From NCBI RefSeq assembly GCF_014192335.1, contig NZ_JACHXU010000002.1, forward strand, positions 451,347 to 515,346: a DNA stretch of 64,000 nucleotides. Direction: 5' to 3'. This DNA comes from Aporhodopirellula rubra (GTDB taxonomy: Bacteria > Planctomycetota > Planctomycetia > Pirellulales > Pirellulaceae). The notes beneath the pieces were generated by a model that saw only the letters and a program-made list of their open reading frames with translations, made no database searches and was not told the DNA's origin. How positions within the stretch are numbered: position 1 is the first letter of the stretch; every line of letters begins with the position of its first letter. Shown piece after piece: positions 1-8,292 of the stretch. The position numbers were made by a program, and so were the translations under genes.

Positions 1-54
1 TGGGCGGCGGTGAGGCGGCCGGATACGGCGAACGCGGCGGAGGACGCATCGTGA
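1..54 (+). CDS. Possible 3' end of an upstream gene (partial)
   Basis: Frame 1 is open from the window edge and ends at a TGA at 52-54. This overlaps the GTG start of the following ZIP-family gene in a GTGA arrangement. Only about 17 residues are visible, so nothing can be said about function. The only support is that the same 4-base overlap joins several gene pairs elsewhere in this window. The ZIP reading frame is also open to the edge, so this could be chance. Confidence 0.25.
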   Translation, partial: WAAVRRPDTANAAEDAS

Positions 55-767
55 ACGAACTGGTGCAGGTGTTATTGCTGACGACGATGGCGGGGGCTGC
101 CATTCCGATCGGCGGTGTGATCGCAATGTTTGAGAAGATTTCGCCCCAATGGATTGAAGAAGAGTTTCGTCACAGCGTGATCGCGTTCGGCGGCGGCGTG
201 TTGATCTCGGCCGTTGCCTTGGTGCTGGTTCCCGAGGGTGTTCAAGTGTTGTCGCTGGGCTGGATCGTGGCCGCATTCGTTGCTGGTGCGGTTGTGTTCT
301 GGGGTTTGGAGACGCTGCTGGCGCGGTCGAAGAGTTCGATCGCCCAGTTGGTCGCGATGCTGTCCGACTTCATCCCCGAGGCGATCGCACTGGGAGCTGC
401 ATTCGCGCACGGCGAGAAGACGGGGTTGCTGCTGGCGGTTCTGATCGCATTGCAAAACTTGCCGGAGGGTTTCAACGCGTACCGCGAGCTAAATACGAAC
501 GGGGACATCGGCGGCAAGAAACTGGTCTTGTTGCTTGCGGCCTGCATCCCGCTCGGTCCGCTGGCGGGATGGATTGGCTACGAGCATCTCTCGGTGTACC
601 CAAGAGTCGTCGGCTTCATCATGCTGTTCGCCGCCAGCGGGATTCTTTATTTAACGTTCCAAGATTTGGCACCGCAGTCCAAGGTCGAGAACCAAAGGGC
701 ACCAGCAATCGGTGCCGTGCTCGGATTCTTACTCGGCGTCGTCGGCCAAGTCTTGCTCGACGGATAG
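51..767 (+). CDS. ZIP-family metal transporter
   Basis: A 238-residue polytopic membrane protein with about seven to eight hydrophobic segments, the usual size of bacterial ZupT/ZIP transporters. The diagnostic region is in the middle: a helix with DFIPEAIALG (residues about 104-113) and a following helix with QNLPEGFNAYRE (residues about 136-147). These correspond to the paired metal-binding helices IV and V of ZIP proteins, where the HNxPEG motif supplies ligands. Here the first ligand is Gln rather than His. The family moves zinc, iron or related divalent cations into the cytoplasm; the exact metal cannot be read from the sequence. The start is GTG at 51, preceded by a GGAGG-like ribosome site. 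The frame is open to the window edge, so a longer start outside the window is possible. Confidence 0.75.
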   Translation: MNELVQVLLLTTMAGAAIPIGGVIAMFEKISPQWIEEEFRHSVIAFGGGVLISAVALVLVPEGVQVLSLGWIVAAFVAGAVVFWGLETLLARSKSSIAQLVAMLSDFIPEAIALGAAFAHGEKTGLLLAVLIALQNLPEGFNAYRELNTNGDIGGKKLVLLLAACIPLGPLAGWIGYEHLSVYPRVVGFIMLFAASGILYLTFQDLAPQSKVENQRAPAIGAVLGFLLGVVGQVLLDG

Positions 768-1199
768 TTCACATCGCGGCCCTCAATTGAGGCCGGAAGC
801 AGGCAATTTGGCTTTCTCAGTGTCTCTAAATCACATGACCCGTCTGAAGACGTTTGGGCTCCGTTTCGGTGGGTCGCTACGAACTTGGCGAGCGGAAACA
901 TCGCGATTTACAGAGTCAAACGATGTTCTCAACTGGATCGAAAGGGAGGTGCCGACGGCTCCTAACCCAAACCGGCTAAGAAACGGAGAACGTAAGAATT
1001 CTGGCCCAGAGACCGAAATCCGGGCGCCGTCGCCGGCCAGAGTGTTCTCGGATGTCTGAGACGACAGAGAAACCGCCGCGACGATCGTTGACGCAAGTGG
1101 TTGCGGGATAACGGGATAAAACGAAAAAAGCCGACGTGGGAGCCACGTCGGCTTTTCGTTTACCGTTGGGTCGGAAAGTGTTCCAACCTTTCAGAGAAG
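768..1199. other. Intergenic region between ZIP gene and tRNA
   Basis: About 430 bases without a convincing gene. The short open frames have no recognisable protein character. I looked for RNase P, tmRNA and SRP RNA signatures and saw none. The only clear element is the bidirectional terminator at 1130-1156. Confidence 0.5.
1130..1156 (-). terminator. Rho-independent terminator of tRNA-fMet (bidirectional)
   Basis: Perfect 10-bp inverted repeat (1130-1139 with 1143-1152) around a 3-base loop. Read on the minus strand it is followed by six T (1129-1124), so it ends the tRNA transcript. On the plus strand it is followed by four T, so it may also stop readthrough from the ZIP gene. Confidence 0.85.
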
Positions 1200-1273
<74 letters not shown>

Positions 1274-1620
1274 GTATGATGAGACGTTCCTGGTGCTTCG
1301 GAGGTTCGCTGAAAAACAACTTGGAAGCAAGGTGATTTTGGAACAACTTTCGCTGGCTCGTCTTTTGATAAGGTTGTCTTAGGGACGGTGTTTTGTCAAC
1401 CGAGGTTGCTAAGAACCTGCGAAGAATTTTTAAAACTGACTGCCGTCCATCCGTTATGCTGGCCTAAACTTGACGTAATGCGGACGCTTCGGGTCTGTGT
1501 TTTGCAAAACATTGCCGTCGACATTGCCCTCGGTTTGATCACCCGACCGGGTGGCATACTTTTCTTCTATTCCCACACGATTTGTGACTCCGCCCAGGCG
1601 GTGCCATTAGGCGTCTTTTC
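1274..1620. other. Divergent intergenic region (tRNA / proline-rich protein gene)
   Basis: About 350 bases that must hold the promoter of the minus-strand tRNA and the plus-strand gene at 1621. There is a TTGACG at about 1471 but no good -10 at the right spacing, so I do not call a promoter. No coding signal is seen. Confidence 0.4.
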
Positions 1621-3693
1621 ATGAACCACTCGGATCCCACATCCGCAGATAGCTCGGGCGATTTTCCGCCCGTGGTGCCGGATCCAGGTGCAGTGACGCC
1701 GACGAACGTGCCCCCGCCGTCACCTCCGCCACCGTTGCCTCCCCCGCCGCCTCCGCGTGCGAGCTTGCCTCCGATCGCGAGACCGGTCCCACCGGCGCCC
1801 CAACCGCCGCAGCTGCCCCCAGCCCCGACGACGCCCTCGGCCCCAGCAACCGACGCAACGGGGACACACACGCCTGTTCCGCGGACGCCGCAGCCCGCCA
1901 CGGGACAGCCGGCCGGTGCCCCTCAACCTGCACAGGCACCTCAGCCGCGACAGCAACCGCGGCAACCTGCGCAACCCCAACAACCGAGGCAACCGGCACC
2001 GAATCAACGGCCGGCGCAACCGCAACAAGGCGGACAACAGCAAACTCGCGTCAACCGCCCGGCGACGCAACAACGGACACCGAATCAGCAATCGGGACGC
2101 GGGGCAGCGAATCCAAACAACCAAGCGAATGGCTCGGCACGGGCCACCTCGACACGGGCAACCGCGTCTTCGTCCGCCGCTGCTCGCCAAGCCGCGACCG
2201 CAGACGCGAACGTCCCACCGGCAAACGGTCGAACCAAAGTCGGCGCGAGTTTGATTCCGCGTTGGCGTGGAACGGTCGCACCTGCGGACGAGAAGAACGA
2301 ACACGACGAAGAGTTGCTCGAACCGGTCCGTCGGTCGATTCCCGCGTGGTTGGTCAGCATGGTTTTCCACATGATCCTGCTGCTCGTGCTCGCCCTTTGG
2401 ACGACGCCGATTGGCAGAGGAATCTCTCGCGTCGTGCTGGAGTTCGGTGAAGCAACCGAATCCGAATCGGTCGAACTCCAGGAGTACGCCCTCGAGAGCG
2501 CGGAATCTCAGCTCAACGAAGATAGCGCGGAAGCGGAAACTGAGATCCCGGTCGACATGGAAATGGAAGCGGTGATCGAATCACTGGACTTTGCCGAGCC
2601 AACAGACATCGTCCCTACAGACATCGGGGCGTCGGCGTCCGAAGCGGTAATCAAACCGATGTTCGGTGGTCGCAGCGGCGCGATGAAGTCGGCTTTGTTG
2701 GACATGTACGGCGGGAACTCGGAGACCGTCGAAGCCGTCGACCTCGGCCTGAAATGGCTGGCCCGCCAACAACAAAAGAACGGCTCGTGGAGCATGCGTG
2801 GCCCGTATGACGACGGATCGTTTCAAGAGAACCGTACGGCAGCGACAGCGATGGCGTTGCTCGCGTTTCAAGGCGACGGCAACACTCACTTCGACGGCCA
2901 GTATTCGTCGGTTGTGGAAAAGGGACTCAAATATCTTTTAAACAAACAACGACGCCGAGACGGTTTCTTCGCGGCCGACGAACCGCACCACCAACGATCC
3001 TACGCTCACGCTCAGGCGACGATCGCGTTGTGTGAACTCTACGGCATGACGCGAGACTCGAAATTGCGAGTGCCCGCCGAGGCCGCGATCGAATACTCGA
3101 CCAGTGCTCAAGGACGTGAGGGCGGATGGCGATACGATCCACGATCGGACTCGGACCTGTCGGTGACGGGTTGGTACGTGATGGCGTTGTCGAGTGCTCG
3201 GGCGGCGGGGATCGCAGTGGACCACTCGACTCTCGCGATTATCGATGGATACCTGGACACCGTTTCGGTTCAAGACGGTGCCGGTTATTGCTACCAAAGA
3301 GGTCGACCGGCGAGTCCCGCGATGACGGCCGAAGGACTGCTGTGTCGTCAATACTTGGGTTGGCCGCGTGAACGCGAAGCAATGGCCATCGGACTGGGAA
3401 CCCTGGTTCAAGATTGGCCGATCAGCCCCGATTCGATGAACGTCTACTATTGGTACTACGCTACGCAGGCGCTGCATCACTACGGCGGTTCGGCATGGCG
3501 GATATGGAACAGCAACATGAAAGTGGCGTTGCCCCGCATGCAAGTCAAACGCGGTGCGGAGGCGGGCAGTTGGTCGCCTCAGGCGGATGAGCACGGCAAC
3601 GCGTCCGGCCGGTTATACACAACCTGTTTTGCGATCTACTGCCTCGAAGTCTATTACCGTCACTTGCCACTGTATAAGTTGGCCGAAAAGTAA
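1621..3693 (+). CDS. Proline-rich membrane protein with squalene-cyclase-like (prenyltransferase/squalene oxidase repeat) domain
   Basis: 690 residues in three parts. Residues 1 to about 230 are a disordered Pro/Gln/Arg-rich segment (runs such as PPPSPPPPLPPPPPP). A single hydrophobic helix follows at about 240-262. After an acidic linker (about 270-340), residues about 360-690 show the alpha/alpha-barrel repeats of the terpene cyclase/prenyltransferase fold (GLKWLARQQQKNGSW, GLKYLLNKQRRRDGFF, EGGWRYDP). With no signal peptide before the helix, the proline-rich part is probably cytoplasmic and the barrel periplasmic (inference). The DxDD acid motif of squalene-hopene cyclase is not visible, so it is unlikely to be a cyclase. 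Planctomycetes carry many such proteins of unknown role. A likely terminator follows at 3737-3764. Confidence 0.75.
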   Translation: MNHSDPTSADSSGDFPPVVPDPGAVTPTNVPPPSPPPPLPPPPPPRASLPPIARPVPPAPQPPQLPPAPTTPSAPATDATGTHTPVPRTPQPATGQPAGAPQPAQAPQPRQQPRQPAQPQQPRQPAPNQRPAQPQQGGQQQTRVNRPATQQRTPNQQSGRGAANPNNQANGSARATSTRATASSSAAARQAATADANVPPANGRTKVGASLIPRWRGTVAPADEKNEHDEELLEPVRRSIPAWLVSMVFHMILLLVLALWTTPIGRGISRVVLEFGEATESESVELQEYALESAESQLNEDSAEAETEIPVDMEMEAVIESLDFAEPTDIVPTDIGASASEAVIKPMFGGRSGAMKSALLDMYGGNSETVEAVDLGLKWLARQQQKNGSWSMRGPYDDGSFQENRTAATAMALLAFQGDGNTHFDGQYSSVVEKGLKYLLNKQRRRDGFFAADEPHHQRSYAHAQATIALCELYGMTRDSKLRVPAEAAIEYSTSAQGREGGWRYDPRSDSDLSVTGWYVMALSSARAAGIAVDHSTLAIIDGYLDTVSVQDGAGYCYQRGRPASPAMTAEGLLCRQYLGWPREREAMAIGLGTLVQDWPISPDSMNVYYWYYATQALHHYGGSAWRIWNSNMKVALPRMQVKRGAEAGSWSPQADEHGNASGRLYTTCFAIYCLEVYYRHLPLYKLAEK

Positions 3694-3736
3694 ACGCGGG
3701 CCATCTCGTCGCGGATGAACTGAATCAAATGGCTGG

Positions 3737-3764
3737 GTTCACGCGTTCGCCGCGAGAACTTTTT
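3737..3764 (+). terminator. Probable rho-independent terminator after the proline-rich protein gene
   Basis: The arms 3737-3745 and 3751-3759 pair 8 of 9 bases with one A-A mismatch around a 5-base loop. Five T follow (3760-3764). It lies 44 bases after the plus-strand stop and just before the 3' end of the convergent hydrolase gene. Confidence 0.6.
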
Positions 3765-3775
3765 CAAGGCATACG

Positions 3776-4624
3776 TTAGACGTGCAGTGACGCGAGCCAT
3801 TTCGCGGCCCGTTCGACGTCGTCTCGGTGCTGTTCATCGATCAAACCTCCGTGGCCGAGATCGGCGAGCGTGACGATGCGATGCGTTCCCGCGTAGGCGG
3901 CATGAATCTTTTGCTGGATCGCCGGCAGAACAAGTTCATCGCGTTCGGACATCAGGAACACCGCGGGGATCTGAGACCGCGAGGCGGCTTCGATCGCGTG
4001 AAGCGAGTCCGGGATTTTGGATACGACGGGCTTCATCAAACGGCGTGCGGCATAGCGATCAGCGACCCCTAGAACAACATCGGAAAGCTGCGGCGGGTTG
4101 CGAAGCCAAAGCACGAACCGATCCCGATCGGAATTACCGGGACGCCACTGATCGAGTCGAGCGGCGAGAGACAGCGCGGGCAAGCATCCGAGGCTGTTGC
4201 CACAAATCCAAACTTGGGTGTTTGCCGCCAAACGCGCCGCGAGGACCTGGGACGCGAACGTTTCGGCTGCGGGAGCGAACGATTTCAACGTCGCACGACC
4301 GCTGCTGCGACCGTACCCCGGAGGGTTCCACGTCCAGGCTTCGTAGTGCTGCCCCGGATGATGGTAGCGGTTGTCGTCGTAGGGCGGGACCAGGTTGGCG
4401 GGGAACGCGGAGGAACGTTCGGCGCGTCCGGCAGTGCCGGGGAACTTGAGCAGCAGTGTTTGCGGTGGCGGGATCGGTGCCCAATCTCGAGCCAGATCGG
4501 TCGGTTCGGGCGAAGTCGGCCGTGAATCGGGCAACAGGTTGGTTGCAACGAAGGTATCGAGTATCGACGATTCGGTTCGCTGGGATTTCCCGATGTCCGC
4601 AATCGGAATCACACATCGGATCAA
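3776..4624 (-). CDS. Alpha/beta hydrolase (BEM46-like serine hydrolase)
   Basis: 282 residues. The catalytic triad can be placed: nucleophile elbow GNSLG (Ser at about 141), acid in MSERDELV (about 228), and histidine in LGHGG (about 258). The stretch PGTAGRAER is in the oxyanion-loop position. No signal peptide is visible, so it is probably cytoplasmic; the substrate is unknown. The first usable standard start is TTG at 4624. However, the frame stays open upstream to a TGA at 4777 and reads like protein (NYLLNRFVLRPSRHPI), so the true N-terminus is probably further up, perhaps at a rare ATT at 4690. It runs convergent to the gene at 1621 and is separated from pyrD by about 200 bases. Confidence 0.75.
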   Translation of the reverse strand: MIRCVIPIADIGKSQRTESSILDTFVATNLLPDSRPTSPEPTDLARDWAPIPPPQTLLLKFPGTAGRAERSSAFPANLVPPYDDNRYHHPGQHYEAWTWNPPGYGRSSGRATLKSFAPAAETFASQVLAARLAANTQVWICGNSLGCLPALSLAARLDQWRPGNSDRDRFVLWLRNPPQLSDVVLGVADRYAARRLMKPVVSKIPDSLHAIEAASRSQIPAVFLMSERDELVLPAIQQKIHAAYAGTHRIVTLADLGHGGLIDEQHRDDVERAAKWLASLHV

Positions 4625-4831
4625 TCCCTCCGGTTGGATCGGATGACGCGATGGACGAAGAACGAAACGATTGAGGAGATAGTTAAAAATGGCAGGACGT
4701 CGATACGAGGTGACGGGCCGCGGAGGTTTTGGACAATCGCGTTTGGCGATTTGCTGCTCGTTTTTGGCCCCGGCTCATTGCGGCACCCTGAGTGACCGCA
4801 AGTCGCGAAAACAACAAGCCGTTGGTGGGTG

Positions 4832-5767
4832 CTAATTGAGTTTCAGGGTACCGACGACGTCGCTGACTTGGGTGGCACCGAGTTCAGCGAGGGCGGCGGG
4901 GAGTTCGTCGATCAATCGCATCGAAAGCGTGGGATCGTAGTAGTTGGCGGTTCCGATTTGAACGGCCGACGCCCCCGTCACGAGGAACTGCATCACGTCG
5001 TCGAGGTTCGAGATACCTCCGATCCCGATGATGGGAATGTCGACGGATTGTCGGACTTGATGCACACAACGCAGCGCGATGGGTTTGATCGCCGGACCAC
5101 TGAGGCCGCCCATTCCGTTGCCGAGGATCGGACGCTGTTTCCGCCAATCGACAGCGATGCCCAAGACCGTGTTGGTGAGGCAAACGGCATCGGCACCACC
5201 CTCGGCGGCGCCTCGTGCGATGTCCGCGATGCTGGTCACGTTCGGTGTCAGTTTGGCAAGGATTGGCACGTCCGTCGCTTCCCGAGCCGACGCGACAACA
5301 CGTTGGCACGATTCCGCGTTCGTCCCGAAATCGATCCCGCCGCTGACGTTAGGACACGACAGATTCAGCTCGATGGCGGCGACGCCTTCGCACTCGCCGA
5401 CGCGACGGGCGAGGTTCGTGAAGTCTTCCACCGTTCGACCGGCAACACTCACAACGATCGGTGTCGACAGCCCAGCAAGATAGGGCAAGTGATGTTCAAG
5501 AAACGCATCGACGCCGTCGTTATCAAGCCCGATCGCGTTGAGAAGCCCAGCCGACGTTTCGACCGTTCGCCACGGGGCGTTTCCGATTCGGGGTTCGGCG
5601 GTGATCGTTTTGGGCAAGATGCCACCGAGCCGATGAAGGTCAACAATCTCCTGCATCTCGCGCGCGTACCCGAACGTGCCTGAGGCGACCATGATCGGAT
5701 TAGGCAAAGTCAGTCGGCCCAAGGTGGTCGACAGCGTGGGAGCGTTCACGTCGGTCAATGAGGTCAT
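4832..5767 (-). CDS. pyrD: Dihydroorotate dehydrogenase, class 1B-like
   Basis: 311 residues, the normal length of cytosolic class 1 enzymes. It oxidises dihydroorotate to orotate in pyrimidine synthesis, with FMN bound in a TIM barrel. Visible signatures are MVASGTFGYA near the N-terminus, NLSCPNVSGG with the catalytic base Cys at about residue 137 (class 1; class 2 has Ser), KLTPNV, and the FMN-phosphate region IGIGGISNLDDVMQF followed by GASAVQIGTA. Class 1B enzymes normally work with an iron-sulfur/FAD subunit PyrK; none is encoded beside it. The ATG start overlaps the coaB stop by four bases (ATGA), so the two are co-transcribed. The next pyrimidine gene, pyrF, is 32 kb away. Confidence 0.93.
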   Translation of the reverse strand: MTSLTDVNAPTLSTTLGRLTLPNPIMVASGTFGYAREMQEIVDLHRLGGILPKTITAEPRIGNAPWRTVETSAGLLNAIGLDNDGVDAFLEHHLPYLAGLSTPIVVSVAGRTVEDFTNLARRVGECEGVAAIELNLSCPNVSGGIDFGTNAESCQRVVASAREATDVPILAKLTPNVTSIADIARGAAEGGADAVCLTNTVLGIAVDWRKQRPILGNGMGGLSGPAIKPIALRCVHQVRQSVDIPIIGIGGISNLDDVMQFLVTGASAVQIGTANYYDPTLSMRLIDELPAALAELGATQVSDVVGTLKLN

Positions 5768-6417
5768 CGCAGAATCAATCGGTTGTGAATTTGATGAATG
5801 AGTCGGTCGGCAACGTGTTTCTTGTTACCCGAGATGGTTTCGAGCACGGTGCCCACGGGGTCGAGGAGTTCGACGTGGTTGTCCGACGCGTCGATGGCCT
5901 CGGGGCCGTTGCTGACCATGAGGTCGCAGTGTTTCTTTTGCAATTTAACGGTGGCTCGGAAGCGACGATCATCGGTTTCGAGTGCAAAACCGACAACCCA
6001 TTGGTCGGCACGTTTTGATTCGCCGAGCACCGCGATCACGTCGGGCGTTTCAACCAAATCCAACTGCAACGGGCGGCCGGTCTTGGATAGTTTTTGATCG
6101 GACACGTGCAACGGCTTGTAATCGCAAGGTGCCGCGGCACCGATCGCTCCGTCGCAATTGGGAAAGACCTCGCGAGCGACACGCAGCATGTCATCCGTTG
6201 TGATGACCTCGATGACTTCGGCCGCTTTGGGATAGTCAACCGAGACGGGGCCCGACACGATCACGACCTCGTGGCCGAGACCGAGGACCGCTTCGGCGAG
6301 AGCCGCCCCCATTCGTCCGCTCGACGCGTTGGTCAAATAGCGAACGGGATCGAGATATTGCCGCGTCGGTCCGGACGTGATCAGAACCTTTACGGGTGCC
6401 TGTTTGGGATCGCTCAC
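5764..6417 (-). CDS. coaB: Stand-alone phosphopantothenate-cysteine ligase (CoaB domain)
   Basis: 217 residues covering only the C-terminal half of the usual bifunctional CoaBC. It should join cysteine to 4'-phosphopantothenate with CTP in coenzyme A synthesis. Family marks are ITSGPTRQYLDPVRYLTNASSGRMG at the N-terminus (nucleotide-binding loop), AAAPCDYKP in the middle, and KLQKKHCDLMVSNG, which holds the conserved lysines and the Asn of the ligase site. The decarboxylase (CoaC) half is absent from this ORF and from the window, so it must be elsewhere. The start is GTG at 6417, overlapping the stop of the terB-like gene (GTGA); the stop overlaps pyrD (ATGA). Confidence 0.88.
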   Translation of the reverse strand: MSDPKQAPVKVLITSGPTRQYLDPVRYLTNASSGRMGAALAEAVLGLGHEVVIVSGPVSVDYPKAAEVIEVITTDDMLRVAREVFPNCDGAIGAAAPCDYKPLHVSDQKLSKTGRPLQLDLVETPDVIAVLGESKRADQWVVGFALETDDRRFRATVKLQKKHCDLMVSNGPEAIDASDNHVELLDPVGTVLETISGNKKHVADRLIHQIHNRLILR

Positions 6418-6809
6418 GTAGACGCGTCTTTGCGTCCGTGACCGGATTGTTTTTCAACGACCGAGGTGATGATTTCCTGCAGCCGTTCTCCGACGATATT
6501 CATGTGAGCGGCGGCGAGTGCGAAGAGTCGTTTTTCGGTTTCGGCGAGCACTCCGTCCGCGGCCATCATTTCGATCAGGTCCGCGAGCATTTCTTCCCGG
6601 GTGGATTCGTCGGGCGGCAATTCTAGGGCCGCGTCGTCACCGAGCCCGAATTCTAACGCGGCCTGCAATTCGGCCTGACCAAGCCCCAGTTCGACACAAC
6701 GGTCGGCCAACAACGCGACTTCACGTCCGCCGATCGACCCATCGGCCAACGCCATCACGACGATGTTACGCAGCTGTCGCTGACGCTGGGTGTAGTTCGG
6801 TTCGCTCAT
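6414..6809 (-). CDS. TerB-like (tellurite-resistance-type) helical protein
   Basis: 131 residues, mostly alpha-helical and acidic. The pattern RNIVVMALADGSIGGREVALL and MMAADGVLAETEKRLFALAA is two copies of the ADGxxxxxE helix-turn typical of TerB-like domains, in which acidic residues may bind metal. Length and pattern fit small TerB-fold proteins of unknown role; a link to tellurite should not be assumed. It is the first gene of an operon with coaB and pyrD, joined by 4-base overlaps. The upstream 260 bases hold a TTGACA on the minus strand (6910-6905) but no matching -10. Confidence 0.65.
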   Translation of the reverse strand: MSEPNYTQRQRQLRNIVVMALADGSIGGREVALLADRCVELGLGQAELQAALEFGLGDDAALELPPDESTREEMLADLIEMMAADGVLAETEKRLFALAAAHMNIVGERLQEIITSVVEKQSGHGRKDAST

Positions 6810-7073
6810 AAGAAGAAGATTACAGAATGAGGACGTGCGGCAGAGTGGGAAAACGCTCGATCGAACTAATCCGGGAGGGGGCAGGTCGCCCTCAGCCGAG
6901 GATTTGTCAAAGGATATTTCTGACGAGGCCCTATCGTATCAAAAAGGAGACCTTGGTGAATCGGGCAAGCGAGCGAAGACACGTATTGTCGCAGCGGCCG
7001 ACGTGAGGCCGCGGCCGTTCGGTGAATAACGATCCAGTCACGCATGAACGCATTGGCTCGATGCAGGTCTCGC

Positions 7074-8258
7074 TCAGCGTGATCGAATCAGATGGCTGTC
7101 CTCGATACCGAGGCTCACCATGACGGGCCGAATCATCTCGATGAAGCGGTCCGCATCAACCGGGTATCCCGCAGTAGGACGAAACGCGGCAATGGTTGAT
7201 GTCCCACTCGTTTTTGCCTTCCTACTCTGTCTAGCGGCGTTGCCACGACTCTTGCCCTGGTTGTATGACAACATGGCGTCACGGAAATAACCGTTGAGTG
7301 AAGCCATCGCGAGCTCTCGCAGGTATTTTGCGTGAAGCGAACTCAGAGCGACGGGAACGAATCGGTCGCCCTTGACGGTGAAGTGCAATCGCACGGGAAG
7401 CGTTCCACGCTTAGTTTCGTAGACACTCTGCGTTTTGCTTTCGCTGACAATCTTGACCGGTTCACCGCCGAAGATCTCTTGGATCATCCCAGCGTAATAC
7501 CGACGTCCTCCGTGCCGATCAAAGAAGATTTGCACCGGTTCATCGTCGCAGGCCTGCGAAGCTACCGGATCGTCTCCGGTGCGACGTTTGGTTGACGTGT
7601 TTCTCGACTTAATGGGTTTGCGTTTTTTGGCAGCACGTGTGACTTGGTCGAGCAGATCGACGGCCAAACGGATACTGGTTTCGCCGAGCAGGTCGCTCTT
7701 GTTGCCACGCGGCGGCAGATCGCCTTCACCACCACAAAACCGGTTGAAGGATTTGGCATCCACCATCCGAGCCGCCACGTCCACGATTTCCCACTCGCAA
7801 CGTGCCCACTGATCGACGGCGGCCTGGGTTTGGGAGGCGGGTACAAACTCAATCAATCCCGAGCGCGGTCCCGCGAGAGCCTGCAACCAGGCAACGTTCG
7901 CAATGTTCTCGTGATCGACCGGCAAGATCGAAGGCAATCGTTCGGCGAGCAACGATTCCGTGCGACCACATGCGTGATGCGACACCGAGACCACCGCGTG
8001 CAGCGTCGTTAGTGCACCGCCGCGAAAGATTTGTTTGGAGTCATCGACGCGAATCGCGATCTTTCCGACGTTGACGGATTTCGCAATGTCACGAAAAGGG
8101 TCAGGCGCAAGTTGATCGACAGAAATGCCAATGCCATCCTGCGTGACGCTCGACGATGGTTCCTCGCGACGCCACGCAGTGGCCGCGACAACGAGCGGAC
8201 CGAGCTTGGGTCCGTAACCGGCTTCGTCGATGGCGATCAACCACATCGTCGGTGACAT
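7074..8258 (-). CDS. Divergent RNase HII-like protein with insertions
   Basis: 394 residues from the ATG at 8258 (35 bases after the stop of the transporter gene; an upstream in-frame start would overlap it). The RNase HII motifs appear in order: AIDEAGYGPKLGPLV near the N-terminus (family: GIDEAGRGPLAGPV, Asp and Glu being metal ligands), DSKQ, FFDRHGGRRYY (third acidic residue), SSLHAKYLREL (family: SIxAKVxRD), and TAGYPVDADRF (family: GYPT). RNase HII is usually about 200 residues and cuts RNA in RNA-DNA hybrids. Here about 190 extra residues lie mainly between the second and third motifs, including a basic stretch (KKRKPIKSRNTSTKRR). Activity is therefore plausible but unproven. It is last in the 16-7 kb minus-strand run. 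Confidence 0.6.
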   Translation of the reverse strand: MSPTMWLIAIDEAGYGPKLGPLVVAATAWRREEPSSSVTQDGIGISVDQLAPDPFRDIAKSVNVGKIAIRVDDSKQIFRGGALTTLHAVVSVSHHACGRTESLLAERLPSILPVDHENIANVAWLQALAGPRSGLIEFVPASQTQAAVDQWARCEWEIVDVAARMVDAKSFNRFCGGEGDLPPRGNKSDLLGETSIRLAVDLLDQVTRAAKKRKPIKSRNTSTKRRTGDDPVASQACDDEPVQIFFDRHGGRRYYAGMIQEIFGGEPVKIVSESKTQSVYETKRGTLPVRLHFTVKGDRFVPVALSSLHAKYLRELAMASLNGYFRDAMLSYNQGKSRGNAARQSRKAKTSGTSTIAAFRPTAGYPVDADRFIEMIRPVMVSLGIEDSHLIRSR

Positions 8259-8292
8259 CCTATGGGCGAGTGACCCGAGCCCGCTCGGGGGC

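Noticed and set aside
1621-3693. Squalene-hopene cyclase enzyme
   Set aside because: The fold repeats are there but the DxDD catalytic motif is not, and a proline-rich membrane anchor precedes the barrel.
6905-6910. TTGACA box upstream of the terB-like operon (minus strand)
   Set aside because: No -10 like sequence at 16-18 bases; not called as a promoter.
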